Positions 37,061-46,588 of a stretch of 64,000 nt of DNA are shown here, piece by piece (position 1 is the stretch's first letter; each line of letters starts with the position of its first letter). Made by a program: the position numbers and the translations under genes. The notes beneath the pieces were generated by a model. That model was given only the letters and a program-made list of their open reading frames with translations, was not told the DNA's origin and did not search any database. The stretch is from assembly GCA_903857865.1 (NCBI GenBank), contig CAIOGO010000004.1, forward strand, positions 62,001 through 126,000, given 5' to 3'. Source of the DNA: an uncultured bacterium. GTDB lineage: Bacteria > Bipolaricaulota > Bipolaricaulia > UBA7950 > UBA9294.

Positions 37061-39667
37061 ATGTCCACGTACTTGAAGCGCCATCAGAAAGCGGTCATTT
37101 GGGCCGTCATCATCTCGTTTGTCATCGGGGCGGGCGGACTGATCAGTCTCGATCGTGCCGGGGTCTTCAACAGCAAAACGTCCGGGACGAGCTCGACGCA
37201 GCCGAAGTTCGCTGCGATCGTCGAAGGCGACAAGGTCAGCCTGGAGACGCTCAACGCGCGGGCGACGCAGTTGATGACTCAGTACAAGAATCTCTACACC
37301 CAGGCGGGCATGGACCCGACTACGCTGTTCAACGGCGCGTCCGGCGCGATGCTCAAGCTGCGACTTGAGTCCGGCGCCCTGTCGGACCTGATTCGTGAGA
37401 CCATCTACGCTCAAGAGGCGCGCAGCCGCGGGATCCGGGTGGCCGACTCCGTCGTCGACGCGGAATTGGCCACGCAGTACGGGCAAGTCCTCACGTCGAA
37501 TGGAATCACCGAGGCCCAGCTGAAGGTGTATCTCGAGGCCCAAGGACAGACGCTCGAGAGCTTCAAGGCGTCGTTGCGTCCGTCGATCGCGACACAGCTC
37601 TTTGTGAGTGCCGTCAACGCGGAAGTGGCACCAAGCTCGACGCCCACGGAGGATGAGCTTGCGAGCTACTTCGAGAAGAACATCGCCAAGTACGACACCG
37701 GGGAGCAGGTCCACGCGATGCACATTCTCGTGGCTGATCTCGCTACCGCGCAGCAAGTCGAGAAGGAACTCATCGCAGGTGCCGACTTCGCGGCGCTGGC
37801 GGCCAAGTACTCTACGGACACAGGCAGCAAGGCCAAGGGTGGCGATCTCGGGTGGTTCGAGCGCGGGAAGATGGTGACGGAGTTCGAGGACGCCGCGTTC
37901 GCTCTGCAACCCGGGGAAACAAGCGAACCTGTCAAGACCCAGTACGGGTATCACATCATCCGCGTCGTGGAGCGGAAGGACGCGCACACGCCGACGCTGG
38001 CCGAGATTCGCAGCCAGGTGCTGGCGGACGTGCAGACGGAGAACCGGACCACGCAAGGCCAGGCCTGGTACACCGAAGTTCGCAAGACCAAGAAGGTCGA
38101 GATTGGCATCCCCGTCGTGCAGGCGTTCATGATGCAGGAACAGAACATCGATCGCGGGTTGGCGGAATTCGAGCGCCTGCGATCCGAGGACAAGGGGACG
38201 GATCCATACCTGTCGTACTACATCGGACAGATCTACGAGGCCAAGGCGAGTTCGGCCGCGAGCGGACGGACGACGCTGGAAGCCACAGCGTCGCCGACTC
38301 CGGAACAGGTCAGCCAGATTGCGCAATTGAAGGCGATCGAGAAGGAGAGCAAGGACAAGGCGTTGGCGGCGTACGTCGCCCTGGTGGAGGACGGCGAGGT
38401 GGACGAGGGTCTCCTGACGAAGATCCTCAACTTCGATCCCGGCAATATGGTGGCGATGATGGCGATGGGAACCCTCCTCGCGGAGAAGGGAGACTCGGCG
38501 GGGGCACAGACCCGCTACGAGCAAGTCATCTCCGCCAACCCGCAGTCGTCGGACGCTCTCATCGTTTCGGCCGACCTCGCGCAGAAGGACGGCAACTACG
38601 CGCTCGCCAGGCAACGGTTCCAGCAGGCGCTGGCGCTTCGGGCGCGCGATGCGAGCCTGGAGCTCAAGTTGGTCGCCGTGCTCCTCGCCCTGGACGACGT
38701 CGCCGGGGCGGACGCCATGGCGGCGGCGATCCGCCAGACCGATCCGCAGAACTCCCGCCTCGCGATTGCCGAGGCCGATGTGGCCAAGGCGAAGCTAGGG
38801 CGGGCTGTGGGGGAGCGCGACGCGCTCAAGGCCAAGTCGAATCGCACGGCGGCGGAGGAGACGCAGTTGGCTGCCCTGGGGCGCCAGGTTGACGAGCTGT
38901 ACCAGGCTGCGGTCACGCGTTACGAGACCGCCATCAAGGCCGGCGGAAACCTCGATCTCAACGTGAAGCTCGGCGAGACCCACCTCCTGGCTGGGAAACT
39001 CGACGCGGCCGAGAAGGAACTCCAAGCGGTTCTCGTTCGATCTCCGTACCGCGCCGACGCATACGAGGGCCTCGCCAAGGTCAACCTCGCCCGCGGCCAG
39101 ACGGACAAGGCGCTCGAGCAGCTGCGGACGGCGCTCGCGCGCTCGTTCGACAGCAACCAACGCATTCGCCTTGCCGAGCAGATCGTGAGGCTTGACCCGA
39201 AGGACACGTCGACGCGACTCCGCCTGGCGAAGCTGTACAGCGACGACGGCCAGTCGAGCGCTGCCATTCGCGAGTTCGGTCAGCTCATCGCGGCCGACCC
39301 GGCGATCGAGGACGCGTATTCCGGCATCGCCAAGGCCTACGTGGCCAGCGGCGAGTACGATTCGGCTCTCGACTACCTCAAGCGTGGAGTGGCCGGCGTC
39401 AAGCAGGATGCGGCGAAGATTCGCCTGTACCAGCAGGTTGTCGATACCGACCAAGCGGACGTCGGGCAGGGCAAGCCGCTCTCGTCCGCCGGCCTCGATG
39501 CGCTCATCGAGATCGCCAAGCTCGATATCTCGCGCGGCGACACGACCGATGCTCGGAATCGTCTCACGCAGGTACAGGCCGCAGACAGCAAGTACCGCGC
39601 CTCGGAAGTGTCCGCGCTGTCGGAGCAACTGGGCCCGGCAACCTCTGCGCCCGCATCCAGCCAGTGA
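37061..39667 (+). CDS. PpiC-type peptidyl-prolyl isomerase fused to TPR repeats
   Basis: An 868-residue envelope protein. A short cytoplasmic basic tail and one membrane segment ([18 protein letters not shown]) anchor it. A SurA-N-like helical region spans about 50-200. The parvulin rotamase domain is at about 214-303 ([20 protein letters not shown], then [13 protein letters not shown] and [14 protein letters not shown]). From about 355 to 860 there are at least eight TPR-like repeats. It should fold or hold exported proteins; the TPR part may bring clients. It is probably co-transcribed with spoVS and overlaps mazG by 4 nt. Confidence 0.85.
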   Translation: MSTYLKRHQKAVIWAVIISFVIGAGGLISLDRAGVFNSKTSGTSSTQPKFAAIVEGDKVSLETLNARATQLMTQYKNLYTQAGMDPTTLFNGASGAMLKLRLESGALSDLIRETIYAQEARSRGIRVADSVVDAELATQYGQVLTSNGITEAQLKVYLEAQGQTLESFKASLRPSIATQLFVSAVNAEVAPSSTPTEDELASYFEKNIAKYDTGEQVHAMHILVADLATAQQVEKELIAGADFAALAAKYSTDTGSKAKGGDLGWFERGKMVTEFEDAAFALQPGETSEPVKTQYGYHIIRVVERKDAHTPTLAEIRSQVLADVQTENRTTQGQAWYTEVRKTKKVEIGIPVVQAFMMQEQNIDRGLAEFERLRSEDKGTDPYLSYYIGQIYEAKASSAASGRTTLEATASPTPEQVSQIAQLKAIEKESKDKALAAYVALVEDGEVDEGLLTKILNFDPGNMVAMMAMGTLLAEKGDSAGAQTRYEQVISANPQSSDALIVSADLAQKDGNYALARQRFQQALALRARDASLELKLVAVLLALDDVAGADAMAAAIRQTDPQNSRLAIAEADVAKAKLGRAVGERDALKAKSNRTAAEETQLAALGRQVDELYQAAVTRYETAIKAGGNLDLNVKLGETHLLAGKLDAAEKELQAVLVRSPYRADAYEGLAKVNLARGQTDKALEQLRTALARSFDSNQRIRLAEQIVRLDPKDTSTRLRLAKLYSDDGQSSAAIREFGQLIAADPAIEDAYSGIAKAYVASGEYDSALDYLKRGVAGVKQDAAKIRLYQQVVDTDQADVGQGKPLSSAGLDALIEIAKLDISRGDTTDARNRLTQVQAADSKYRASEVSALSEQLGPATSAPASSQ

Positions 39668-40272
39668 TCGGCGATGACCTCGCCCGCCTCGTCGAGCTGA
39701 CGGCCCGGCTGCGGGATCCTGTCCACGGGTGCCCTTGGGATCTTGCGCAGGATCACGTCTCCCTGCGCCCGTATGTCGTGGAAGAGGCCCATGAGGTCGT
39801 CGCCGCGATCGACGCGCGCTCTCCCGAGGCCCTCGCCTCGGAACTCGGGGATCTCCTGCTGCAGGTACTCCTGCACAGCCGACTCGCCGAGGAGGCGGGG
39901 GAGTTCACCCTCCGCGATGTGATGGCCTCCCTGGAAGAGAAGCTCGTGCGGCGACATCCGCACGTGTTCGGCGACGCGCCGAAGGACCTCGGCCTCGGGT
40001 CGATTCACGCGCAGTGGGACGAGACGAAGGCCGCGGAGCAGCAACACAAGGCTGTCCTGCCGACGTTGCTCGCGGCGCGAAAGCTCGTGGCCGGAGTGCG
40101 CGAGTCGTCCCTTCTGTTCGATCTCGCGAAGTCATCGGACCGCGACGTGCAGGCGGGCGGCGAATTGCTGCTGGCGATCAAGCGATCGTGGGAGTCGGGC
40201 GTGGATCCGGAGATCGCGCTGCGCAAGGCCATGGACCGAATCGAAGCGGCGGGGGGAGAGCGCGGTGCGTGA
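39664..40272 (+). CDS. mazG: MazG-family nucleotide pyrophosphohydrolase
   Basis: A 202-residue enzyme that hydrolyses (d)NTPs to monophosphates and pyrophosphate. The N-terminal MazG domain has the signature [20 protein letters not shown] and the E-x2-E-x12-28-E-x2-D metal site ending in [25 protein letters not shown] is also typical. It is shorter than the 263-residue E. coli protein, with only a partial second domain. The GTG start overlaps the previous stop (GTGA), so translation is coupled. Confidence 0.9.
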   Translation: MIGDDLARLVELTARLRDPVHGCPWDLAQDHVSLRPYVVEEAHEVVAAIDARSPEALASELGDLLLQVLLHSRLAEEAGEFTLRDVMASLEEKLVRRHPHVFGDAPKDLGLGSIHAQWDETKAAEQQHKAVLPTLLAARKLVAGVRESSLLFDLAKSSDRDVQAGGELLLAIKRSWESGVDPEIALRKAMDRIEAAGGERGA

Positions 40273-40525
40273 GGAAGCCCTCGTCTACTGGGTGGGGACG
40301 TCGGAAGAGGAGATCCACTTCATCGACTCGATTCTGAGCGCGTACGACGGGGTTGCGTGCGTTCGCCGGGAGTTCAAGCTGGAGGATGGACAGGCGCTGT
40401 ATAAAGTCTACGTGACGGCAGGCATGGAACGGGAGTTCCTCGACGTGATGGGAAGACTGCGCACGAGGGCGGACATCCGGTCGGTGACTCGAGGCGAGGA
40501 CGATGCGGCTCTTCCGAGCGAATGA
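40265..40525 (+). CDS. DUF4911-like small protein
   Basis: An 86-residue protein: EALVYWVGTSEEEIHFIDSI, AYDGVACVRREF and a basic C-terminal part. The length and strand pattern resemble DUF4911, an uncharacterised family. GTG at 40265 overlaps the mazG end by 8 nt, and its own end overlaps yqeG by 23 nt, so it is embedded in a coupled operon. Function unknown. Confidence 0.6.
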   Translation: MREEALVYWVGTSEEEIHFIDSILSAYDGVACVRREFKLEDGQALYKVYVTAGMEREFLDVMGRLRTRADIRSVTRGEDDAALPSE

Positions 40526-40946
40526 GGTCGCGGCCTCGGTGTTCGACGTCGACTACGGGCGACTGTGGTCGATGGGAGTGCGCGCGCTCCTATTCGATCT
40601 CGACAACACCCTCGGCCGACGCGGCTCGAAGAGCCTCGGCGACGGGGCGCGGGAGTTGCTGCACGAGCTCGAGCAGCGTGGCTTTCGCGTCGGAATCCTG
40701 ACGAACCGCAAGCGGCGCCGGGCGGACGAACTGGCGGCGGAGCTCGCACGGGAGTTCACGATTCTCGACGTGGCTCGCAAACCGTCGCGAAAGGGCTACG
40801 CGAGCGTGCTCGCCCAGTTGGGCGAGGCCCCCGCTACGGCAGCAATGATCGGCGACCGCCGACTCACCGACATCCTCGGGGCGAATCGAAGCGGCATCTA
40901 CTCGATCCGCGTGAGAGGCTTCCGCAAGCGAATCGAGAGTCGTTGA
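40503..40946 (+). CDS. yqeG: YqeG-family HAD phosphatase
   Basis: A 147-residue HAD superfamily IIIA phosphatase. Motif I is ALLFDLDNTLGRRG near residue 30, motif II LTNRKRRRADEL, and the C-terminal KPSRKGYASVL with MIGDRRLTDILGANRSG supplies motifs III and IV. YqeG proteins are often linked to ribosome or lipid (phosphatidylglycerophosphate) genes; the substrate is not settled here. It is the last gene of the rny run; about 175 nt with a promoter separate it from argF. Confidence 0.85.
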   Translation: MRLFRANEVAASVFDVDYGRLWSMGVRALLFDLDNTLGRRGSKSLGDGARELLHELEQRGFRVGILTNRKRRRADELAAELAREFTILDVARKPSRKGYASVLAQLGEAPATAAMIGDRRLTDILGANRSGIYSIRVRGFRKRIESR

Positions 40947-41029
40947 CACTCGATTCGCCCGCGTCCGGCCCCGTCGACGCCGGATTCGCCGCGGCCGGCT
41001 CCGCCGATGCCGGATGCGTAGGCGTGCGC

Positions 41030-41059
41030 TTGGTCCCTCCTTCCGGGTTCGGCTATCAT
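41030..41059 (+). promoter_or_regulatory. promoter of the argF-cit operon
   Basis: TTGGTC (41030-41035), 18-bp spacer, TATCAT (41054-41059), 62 nt before the argF start. Confidence 0.5.
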
Positions 41060-41121
41060 TCCTACGACGCCCGAACCGGGTCTCAGACTGCGAGACAGGG
41101 GCGGCAGGAGGAAACTGGCCC

Positions 41122-42033
41122 ATGAAGGCTCGTCATCTCGTATCGTTGCGCGACGTGTCATCGGAAGACATCCTGGAGATCCTGGACGTCGCTCGTCATC
41201 TCAAGCTGGAGCATCGTGCCGGGGTGCGTCACGCCCAACTCGCCGGCAAGACGCTGGCGATGGTCTTTCAGAAGCCCTCCCTGCGGACGCGCGTGTCGTT
41301 CGAGGCGGGTATGTGGCAGCTCGGCGGGCACGCCATTTACCTCGGCCCCAGCGATATCAAGCTCGGCGAACGCGAGACGACGGAGGACATTGCGCTGAAT
41401 CTATCGCGGTTCTGCGACGGGATCATGGCGCGCGTGTTCAAGCACGAGACGGTGGTCGAGCTGGCGAAGCACGCGACCGTGCCCGTCATCAACGGCCTGT
41501 GTGACATGGATCACCCCTGTCAGGCGCTGGCCGACCTGCTCACGGTGTGGGAGAAGAAGCGAAGGTTCGACGGTCTGACGCTGGCCTTCATCGGTGATGG
41601 GAACAACGTCGCCCACTCACTCATCGACGGTTGTGCCAAGGTCGGCATGTCGTTCCGCATTGCGTGTCCATCTGGCTACGAGCCGAACGCGGACGTCGTC
41701 GCCGCGGCGCGGGCTCTTGGCGCGTCGGTCGAGATCACCCACGATCCCCATGAGGCCGCCCGAGGCGCGGACGCTCTGTATACGGACGTGTGGGTCAGCA
41801 TGGGCCAGGAAAGCGACGCGAAGTCGAAGCAGAATGCGTTTCGCGGGTTTACGATTGACTCCAAGCTCGTCGAAGTCGCCAACAAGGGCGCGGTCATTCT
41901 CCACTGCCTGCCGGCACACTACGGCGAGGAGATCACCTACGAAGCCTCGCGGAGCCCGGGGAGCGCGATCTTCGACCAAGCCGAGAATCGCATGCACGCT
42001 CAGAAGGCTGTCCTCGCCCTGCTGATGTCGTAG
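41122..42033 (+). CDS. argF: ornithine carbamoyltransferase
   Basis: A 303-residue enzyme forming citrulline from ornithine and carbamoyl phosphate. The carbamoyl-phosphate loop SLRTRVSFE lies near residues 53-61 (Leu replaces the usual Thr). HETVVELAKHATVPVINGL, the MDHPCQALADLLT motif, DVWVSMGQES for ornithine binding, and HCLPAHYGEEI with the active-site Cys all match. AGGAGG lies upstream of the ATG. Only 8 nt separate it from the citDE gene, so it is probably co-transcribed with the lyase operon, suggesting a link to amino acid fermentation or arginine synthesis. Confidence 0.93.
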   Translation: MKARHLVSLRDVSSEDILEILDVARHLKLEHRAGVRHAQLAGKTLAMVFQKPSLRTRVSFEAGMWQLGGHAIYLGPSDIKLGERETTEDIALNLSRFCDGIMARVFKHETVVELAKHATVPVINGLCDMDHPCQALADLLTVWEKKRRFDGLTLAFIGDGNNVAHSLIDGCAKVGMSFRIACPSGYEPNADVVAAARALGASVEITHDPHEAARGADALYTDVWVSMGQESDAKSKQNAFRGFTIDSKLVEVANKGAVILHCLPAHYGEEITYEASRSPGSAIFDQAENRMHAQKAVLALLMS

Positions 42034-42041
42034 GAGGAACG

Positions 42042-43244
42042 ATGCCGAAGGAAATCGTCGCCGGATCGGACGCGAAAGGCGACTGCTGCGTCACCGTGAC
42101 GGCTGCCAAGGCGCTCGCTGTCGCCGTGGCGACCGACGATCCCAACCTATTCGAGCGGGGGATCCGCGAGGTCGTGGACGAGACGCTGGCGGCGCTCGCG
42201 CCGCAAGGCCGAGTCAAGGCCACCGTCTCCGTCGCCGACAAAGGCTCTCTCAATTACGTCATCGCGGCTCGAGTCGAGGCGGCCGTTCGCCTCGCGTTCC
42301 CGGAGATCCCGGCCATCGCGCCCAAGGTGCGGCGTCGGCCGAGCGAAAAGGACGCGCCGCGCCGCAGCCGCCTGTACGCTCCCGGGAACAACCCGCGCAT
42401 TCTCGTAGGCATCGAGCTCCACGGCGCCGACTGCGTGCTCGTCGACCTCGAGGACTCCGTGCCGCCCGCCGAGAAGCCGGCAGCCCGCGTCCTCGTGAAG
42501 CACCTGCTCTGTGCCATCGACTTCCCGAACGAGGTCTGGGTGCGGATCAACCCGCTCTCGCTCGGAGGCGCCGACGACGTTCGCGAGGTCATCCTGGCGC
42601 GGCCGCACGGCGTCGCCTTGCCAAAGGCTGAGTCGAAGGACGATGTCGTCGCCCTATCCAAGGAGCTGGCGAAGGCTGAGCAGGCCGTCGGCGCCCCCCT
42701 TGGGTCGACGTGGATCATGCCCATCGTTGAGACGGCGAAGGGCGTCCTCCACGCCGCGGAGATCGCGGACGCCGATCCGCGCGTCGCCGTTGTTGCGTTC
42801 GGCGCCGAGGACTTCACGCGCGATGTCGGGGCGCGGCGTACGCTGGAATCCCTCCTCTTCGCGCGTTCGATGATCGTCGCCGCGGCCAAGGCGGCGGGCG
42901 TGCAGGCCTCGGACACCGTCTACGCCGACGTCGACGACGAAGTTGGCCTGGCGGCCGAAGCGAAGCTCGCGCGTGACCTCGGCTTCGACGGGAAGGGCGC
43001 CATCCATCCGGGACAGGTTCCGGCGTTGCACGCCGCCTTCACCCCGAGTGAGAAGGAGATGGACGAAGCGCGGAAGATCGTCGCGGCGGCGGAAGAGGCC
43101 GAGGTGCAAGGAATCGGAGCCATCGCGATCGGTGGGAAGATGGTTGACCGACCGGTGCTTGAGCGGGCAAGGCGCGCACTGCGTCTGGCCGACAGGCTAT
43201 CAGGGCGATTGACCAGCCCGTCGGCTGGAAAGGAGTCCCGATGA
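42042..43244 (+). CDS. CitD-CitE fusion: lyase acyl carrier and beta subunit
   Basis: A 400-residue protein joining two citrate-lyase subunits that are normally separate. Residues 1-100 resemble the acyl carrier CitD (VVDETLAAL, then VADKGSLNYVIAARVEAAV). The serine that carries the CoA-like prosthetic group (Ser14 in AGTLESSD of Klebsiella) aligns without gaps to lysine in AGSDAKGD. Residues about 108-400 are CitE, the acyl lyase: RSRLYAPGNNPRILV, VLVDLEDSVPPAEKPAAR, VALPKAES and AFGAEDFTRDVG. The product is citryl- or citramalyl-thioester cleavage to acetyl-thioester plus oxaloacetate or pyruvate. It overlaps citF by 4 nt. Confidence 0.85.
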   Translation: MPKEIVAGSDAKGDCCVTVTAAKALAVAVATDDPNLFERGIREVVDETLAALAPQGRVKATVSVADKGSLNYVIAARVEAAVRLAFPEIPAIAPKVRRRPSEKDAPRRSRLYAPGNNPRILVGIELHGADCVLVDLEDSVPPAEKPAARVLVKHLLCAIDFPNEVWVRINPLSLGGADDVREVILARPHGVALPKAESKDDVVALSKELAKAEQAVGAPLGSTWIMPIVETAKGVLHAAEIADADPRVAVVAFGAEDFTRDVGARRTLESLLFARSMIVAAAKAAGVQASDTVYADVDDEVGLAAEAKLARDLGFDGKGAIHPGQVPALHAAFTPSEKEMDEARKIVAAAEEAEVQGIGAIAIGGKMVDRPVLERARRALRLADRLSGRLTSPSAGKESR

Positions 43245-44785
43245 AGAACGCGCTCGGCCGTGAGATTCCGAAGACGATCGGCAGCCGTTCCGTCGAAGCG
43301 TACGCTGGCGCGTTTGCCAAGAAGCGGTCCGGCTTGAAGGCGCCGCAGCCGCAGAAATCGTGCGTGCCCGGTGAGAACAAGGTCCTCCCGTCGCTTGAGG
43401 CCGCCATCGAGGCGACCGGCCTCAAGGATGGAATGACGATCTCGTTCCATCACTCGTTCCGCGAGGGCGACCGCGTCATCAACCAAGTCGTCGACGCCTG
43501 CGCCCGGATGGGGTTGAAAGACCTGCGGCTCTTCCCGACCGCGCTCTTCGGCACGCATGCGAAGCTCGTCGACCACATCAAGTCGGGCGTCGTCTCCCGC
43601 ATCGAGGGTTCGATGAACGGGCCGGTCGGCGCCTACATCTCGCAGGGTGGGAAGCTGCGCGAGCCGGCGACCCTGCGTTCGCACGGCGGCCGCTGGCGGG
43701 CGATCGAGTCGGGCGACGTGGCGATTGATGTCGCGTTCATCGCCGCCTCGCAGGCCGACGCTTACGGCAACGCGAACGGCATCAACGGCCGGACGCCGTG
43801 CGGACCGATCACTTTCTGCATGGTGGACGCGCAGTACGCGAAGAAGGCCGTCGTCGTGACAAACGAGCTGGCGCCGTACCCGGCGTACCCGCTCGAGATC
43901 CAGCAGGGCTGGGTCGACTACGTCGTCGTGGTCGACGAAGTGGGCGACCCGGAGCAGATCGCGTCCGGCACGCTCGAGATGACGAAGTCCCCAGCACGCC
44001 TGCGCATCGCGCGCCTGGCCGCCGACGCGGTCGTCGCCTCGCCCTACTTCAAGGACGGCCTGAGCTTCCAGGGCGGCGCGGGCGGCGTCTCACTCGCTGC
44101 GACGATGTACCTTGCCGAGGCGATGGAGAAGGCGAAGATCGTTGGTGGATTCGTGATGGGCGGCGGGACGCGGATCATGGTCGAGATGCTCCACAAGGGC
44201 CTCGTCCGCACGATTCTCGACGGCCAGGCGTTCGACCCGATCGCCGTCGCGTCCCTCGGTGTGGATCCGGCGCACGTGATCATGAATCCAGGTCTCTATG
44301 CGAATTACGACTCGCGCGGCTGCGCGACCTACATGCTCGACGCCGCCTTCCTCGGAGCGACGGAGGTCGACCTCGACTTCAACGTCAACGTGAACACGCA
44401 CTCCGACGGACGATTGCTGCACGGCATTGGAGGGCACCAGGACGTGGCCGCCGGCGCGAAGATGACCGTGATCACGGCGCCATCGATCCGCGGCCGCCTG
44501 CCGGTGATCCTGGACCGCGTCACGACCGTGACGACGCCGGGCGAAGTGATCGACGTGATCGTGACGGAACGCGGCCTCGCCGTGAACCCGAAGCGCGGCG
44601 ACCTCAAGGAATGCTTCCTCGAGGCCGGGCTCCCGGTGCGCGATATCGTCGAGCTGAAGGCCGAGGCCGACGGGCTCGTGCGCCCGCTCGGGAAACCCGT
44701 GTTCGGAGACGAAGTCATCGCCGCGATCGAGTGGCGCGACGGAACCGTAATCGACGTGGTGCGAAAGGTGGAAGGATGGCAGTGA
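43241..44785 (+). CDS. citF: citrate/citramalate lyase alpha subunit (acyl transferase)
   Basis: A 514-residue CitF, which moves the acyl carrier or CoA between acetate and the hydroxy acid. The N-terminal NALGREIPKTIG, SFHHSFREGDRVINQVVDAC, SRIEGSMNGPVG, AASQADAYGNANGINGR and EIQQGWVDYVVVVDEVGDP all follow CitF. The glutamate-bearing GGAGGVSLAATMYL region is like that of CoA transferases. The start overlaps citDE by 4 nt. No citC (acetate ligase), citG or citX maturation gene is in the window. Confidence 0.92.
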   Translation: MKNALGREIPKTIGSRSVEAYAGAFAKKRSGLKAPQPQKSCVPGENKVLPSLEAAIEATGLKDGMTISFHHSFREGDRVINQVVDACARMGLKDLRLFPTALFGTHAKLVDHIKSGVVSRIEGSMNGPVGAYISQGGKLREPATLRSHGGRWRAIESGDVAIDVAFIAASQADAYGNANGINGRTPCGPITFCMVDAQYAKKAVVVTNELAPYPAYPLEIQQGWVDYVVVVDEVGDPEQIASGTLEMTKSPARLRIARLAADAVVASPYFKDGLSFQGGAGGVSLAATMYLAEAMEKAKIVGGFVMGGGTRIMVEMLHKGLVRTILDGQAFDPIAVASLGVDPAHVIMNPGLYANYDSRGCATYMLDAAFLGATEVDLDFNVNVNTHSDGRLLHGIGGHQDVAAGAKMTVITAPSIRGRLPVILDRVTTVTTPGEVIDVIVTERGLAVNPKRGDLKECFLEAGLPVRDIVELKAEADGLVRPLGKPVFGDEVIAAIEWRDGTVIDVVRKVEGWQ

Positions 44786-45312
44786 GAGACGAGATCCGAA
44801 AGGTTCTGCCGGAAGTCGACGAGATCCAGGACAAGGCGCTGCGCGACAAGGTCCTCGCGACGTGGGAGGCCGGCCTCGCCCGCGGTGGCTGGAAACCCGC
44901 CGACATCGCGCGGATGCCGTTCACGCTCCTGAAGCCGGTCAAGATCTCGTTCGCGGACCACGTCCGCGCCGTGACCAAGATCTGCATCGCGGCTTCCGAC
45001 ACGTTCGACGAGATCTACAAGGGCGAGTTGAAGCTCAAGCGCGACATCCTCATTGCCGGCGCGCTCCTGCACGACATCGGCAAGCTGCTTGAGATCGAAG
45101 AGACGAACGGCAAGTTTGGGAAGTCGAAGGATGGCGCCCTCGTGCGGCACCCGTTCTCCGGCGTGGCGCTCGCTGACGCGCAGGGCCTGCCCGCCGAGGT
45201 GCTCCACATCATCGGCGTCCACTCCAAAGAGGGCGACCACGGCAAGCGCACGGCCGAGGCGATCATCCTCCATCTCGCCGACTTCATGAACTTCGATCCG
45301 CTCGAGGGGTGA
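44776..45312 (+). CDS. HD-domain protein of the lyase operon
   Basis: A 178-residue protein with an HD phosphohydrolase fold: HVRAVTKICIAASDTFDEIY, then LIAGALLHDIGKLLEIEE with the HD pair near residue 98, RHPFSGVALADAQ and HIIGVHSKEGDHGKR. It carries two further histidines in the last segment that may complete a metal site. It overlaps citF by 10 nt and lies 4 nt before the hydro-lyase, so it is certainly part of the operon. The role is unknown; a thioester or nucleotide hydrolase that serves the lyase is possible. Confidence 0.75.
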   Translation: MAVRDEIRKVLPEVDEIQDKALRDKVLATWEAGLARGGWKPADIARMPFTLLKPVKISFADHVRAVTKICIAASDTFDEIYKGELKLKRDILIAGALLHDIGKLLEIEETNGKFGKSKDGALVRHPFSGVALADAQGLPAEVLHIIGVHSKEGDHGKRTAEAIILHLADFMNFDPLEG

Positions 45313-45316
45313 GACC

Positions 45317-46588
45317 ATGGGACAGACCTTTGCCCAGAAGGTGTTGGCGAAGAAGGCGGGGCTCCCGTCGGTCGCCGTCGGCCAGATCGTCGACGTCGAG
45401 CCGGACTTCTGCCTGTCGCACGACAACACCGCCGCGATCGCGAAGACGTTCGCCAAGTTCGGCGTCGAGAAGGTGAAGAACCCCGAGCGGTTCGTCATCG
45501 TGCTCGACCACACCGTCCCCGCGTCGACCGAGGAGTACGCGAAGGGGCACAAGGAGATCCGCGAGTTCGTCGCGAAACAAGGGATCAAGGCGTTCTACGA
45601 CGCCGGGGTCGGCATCTGCCATCAGGTCCTGCCCGAGATGGGCTTTGCCCTACCCGGCAGCCTCGTTCTTGGCTCCGACTCCCACACGACGGCCTACGGG
45701 GCGCTTGGCGCCTTCTCCGCCGGAGTCGGCCGCTCGGAGATGGCCGCCCTCTACGCGACGTCGCGCATCTGGCTCAAGACGCCGGCCTCATTCAAGATTG
45801 AGGTAGTGGGCAAGCTGAAGGAACCTGTCACGTCGAAGGATCTCGTCCTCAAGATCATCGGCGACATCGGCGCCGACGGTGCGCTCTACAAGTCGGTCGA
45901 GTACGCGGGCGAGGCGATCGAGGCGATGAGCCTCTCGTCGCGCCTCGTTCTCTCGAACATGGCGGTTGAGATGGGGGCGAAGAACGGCTACTGCGCGCCA
46001 GACAAGAAGACGTTCGCCTTCCTCGAGCACCGCGCGGTCGCCGAGTACACGCCCATCTATCCCGACGCTGAGGCTGTGTACGAGAGAACCCTGGGTTACG
46101 ACGCCTCGAAGCTCGGCCCGCAGGTCGCGAAGCCGCACACGGTCGACAACGTCGCCCCCGTTGAAGAGGTCGAGGGCACGAAGATCCACCAGGCCCTGCT
46201 CGGCACCTGCACCAACGGCCGGCTCGAGGACCTGCGCCTGGCCGCGCGATATCTCGAAGGGAAGAAGATCGCGAAGGGCGTGCGCATGATCGTCCTGCCC
46301 GCGTCGCAGGAAGTGCTGCTCGAGGCCCTGCGTGGAGGACTGATCGAGATCTTCGTCCGCGCCGGAGCGATGGTCCTGAGCCCCGGTTGCGGCCCCTGTT
46401 TGGGTGCGCACCAGGGCGTCTTGGCGGCCGGCGAAGTCTGCATCTCGACCGCGAACCGCAACTTCCAGGGCCGCATGGGCTCGTCCGAGGCTTCGACGTA
46501 CCTCGCCTCTCCGGCGACCGTCGCCGCGTCGGCCGTGGCAGGCGTGATCACCGATCCTAGGAAGGTTGGCCGTGGAGGTGGCGCATGA
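45317..46588 (+). CDS. aconitase-superfamily hydro-lyase, large subunit
   Basis: A 423-residue large subunit of the isopropylmalate isomerase/homoaconitase type. DFCLSHDNTAAI, LDHTVPASTEEYAKGHKEIR, GVGICHQVLPE, LGSDSHTTAYGALG are family motifs; the [4Fe-4S] cysteines are in GTCTNGR near 295 and GCGPCLG near 357-360. It dehydrates or hydrates a hydroxy di- or tricarboxylic acid. By context with a citrate/citramalate-type lyase it may act on mesaconate, citrate or dimethylmaleate rather than isopropylmalate. No leuA or leuB is near. It overlaps the small subunit by 4 nt. Confidence 0.9.
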   Translation: MGQTFAQKVLAKKAGLPSVAVGQIVDVEPDFCLSHDNTAAIAKTFAKFGVEKVKNPERFVIVLDHTVPASTEEYAKGHKEIREFVAKQGIKAFYDAGVGICHQVLPEMGFALPGSLVLGSDSHTTAYGALGAFSAGVGRSEMAALYATSRIWLKTPASFKIEVVGKLKEPVTSKDLVLKIIGDIGADGALYKSVEYAGEAIEAMSLSSRLVLSNMAVEMGAKNGYCAPDKKTFAFLEHRAVAEYTPIYPDAEAVYERTLGYDASKLGPQVAKPHTVDNVAPVEEVEGTKIHQALLGTCTNGRLEDLRLAARYLEGKKIAKGVRMIVLPASQEVLLEALRGGLIEIFVRAGAMVLSPGCGPCLGAHQGVLAAGEVCISTANRNFQGRMGSSEASTYLASPATVAASAVAGVITDPRKVGRGGGA

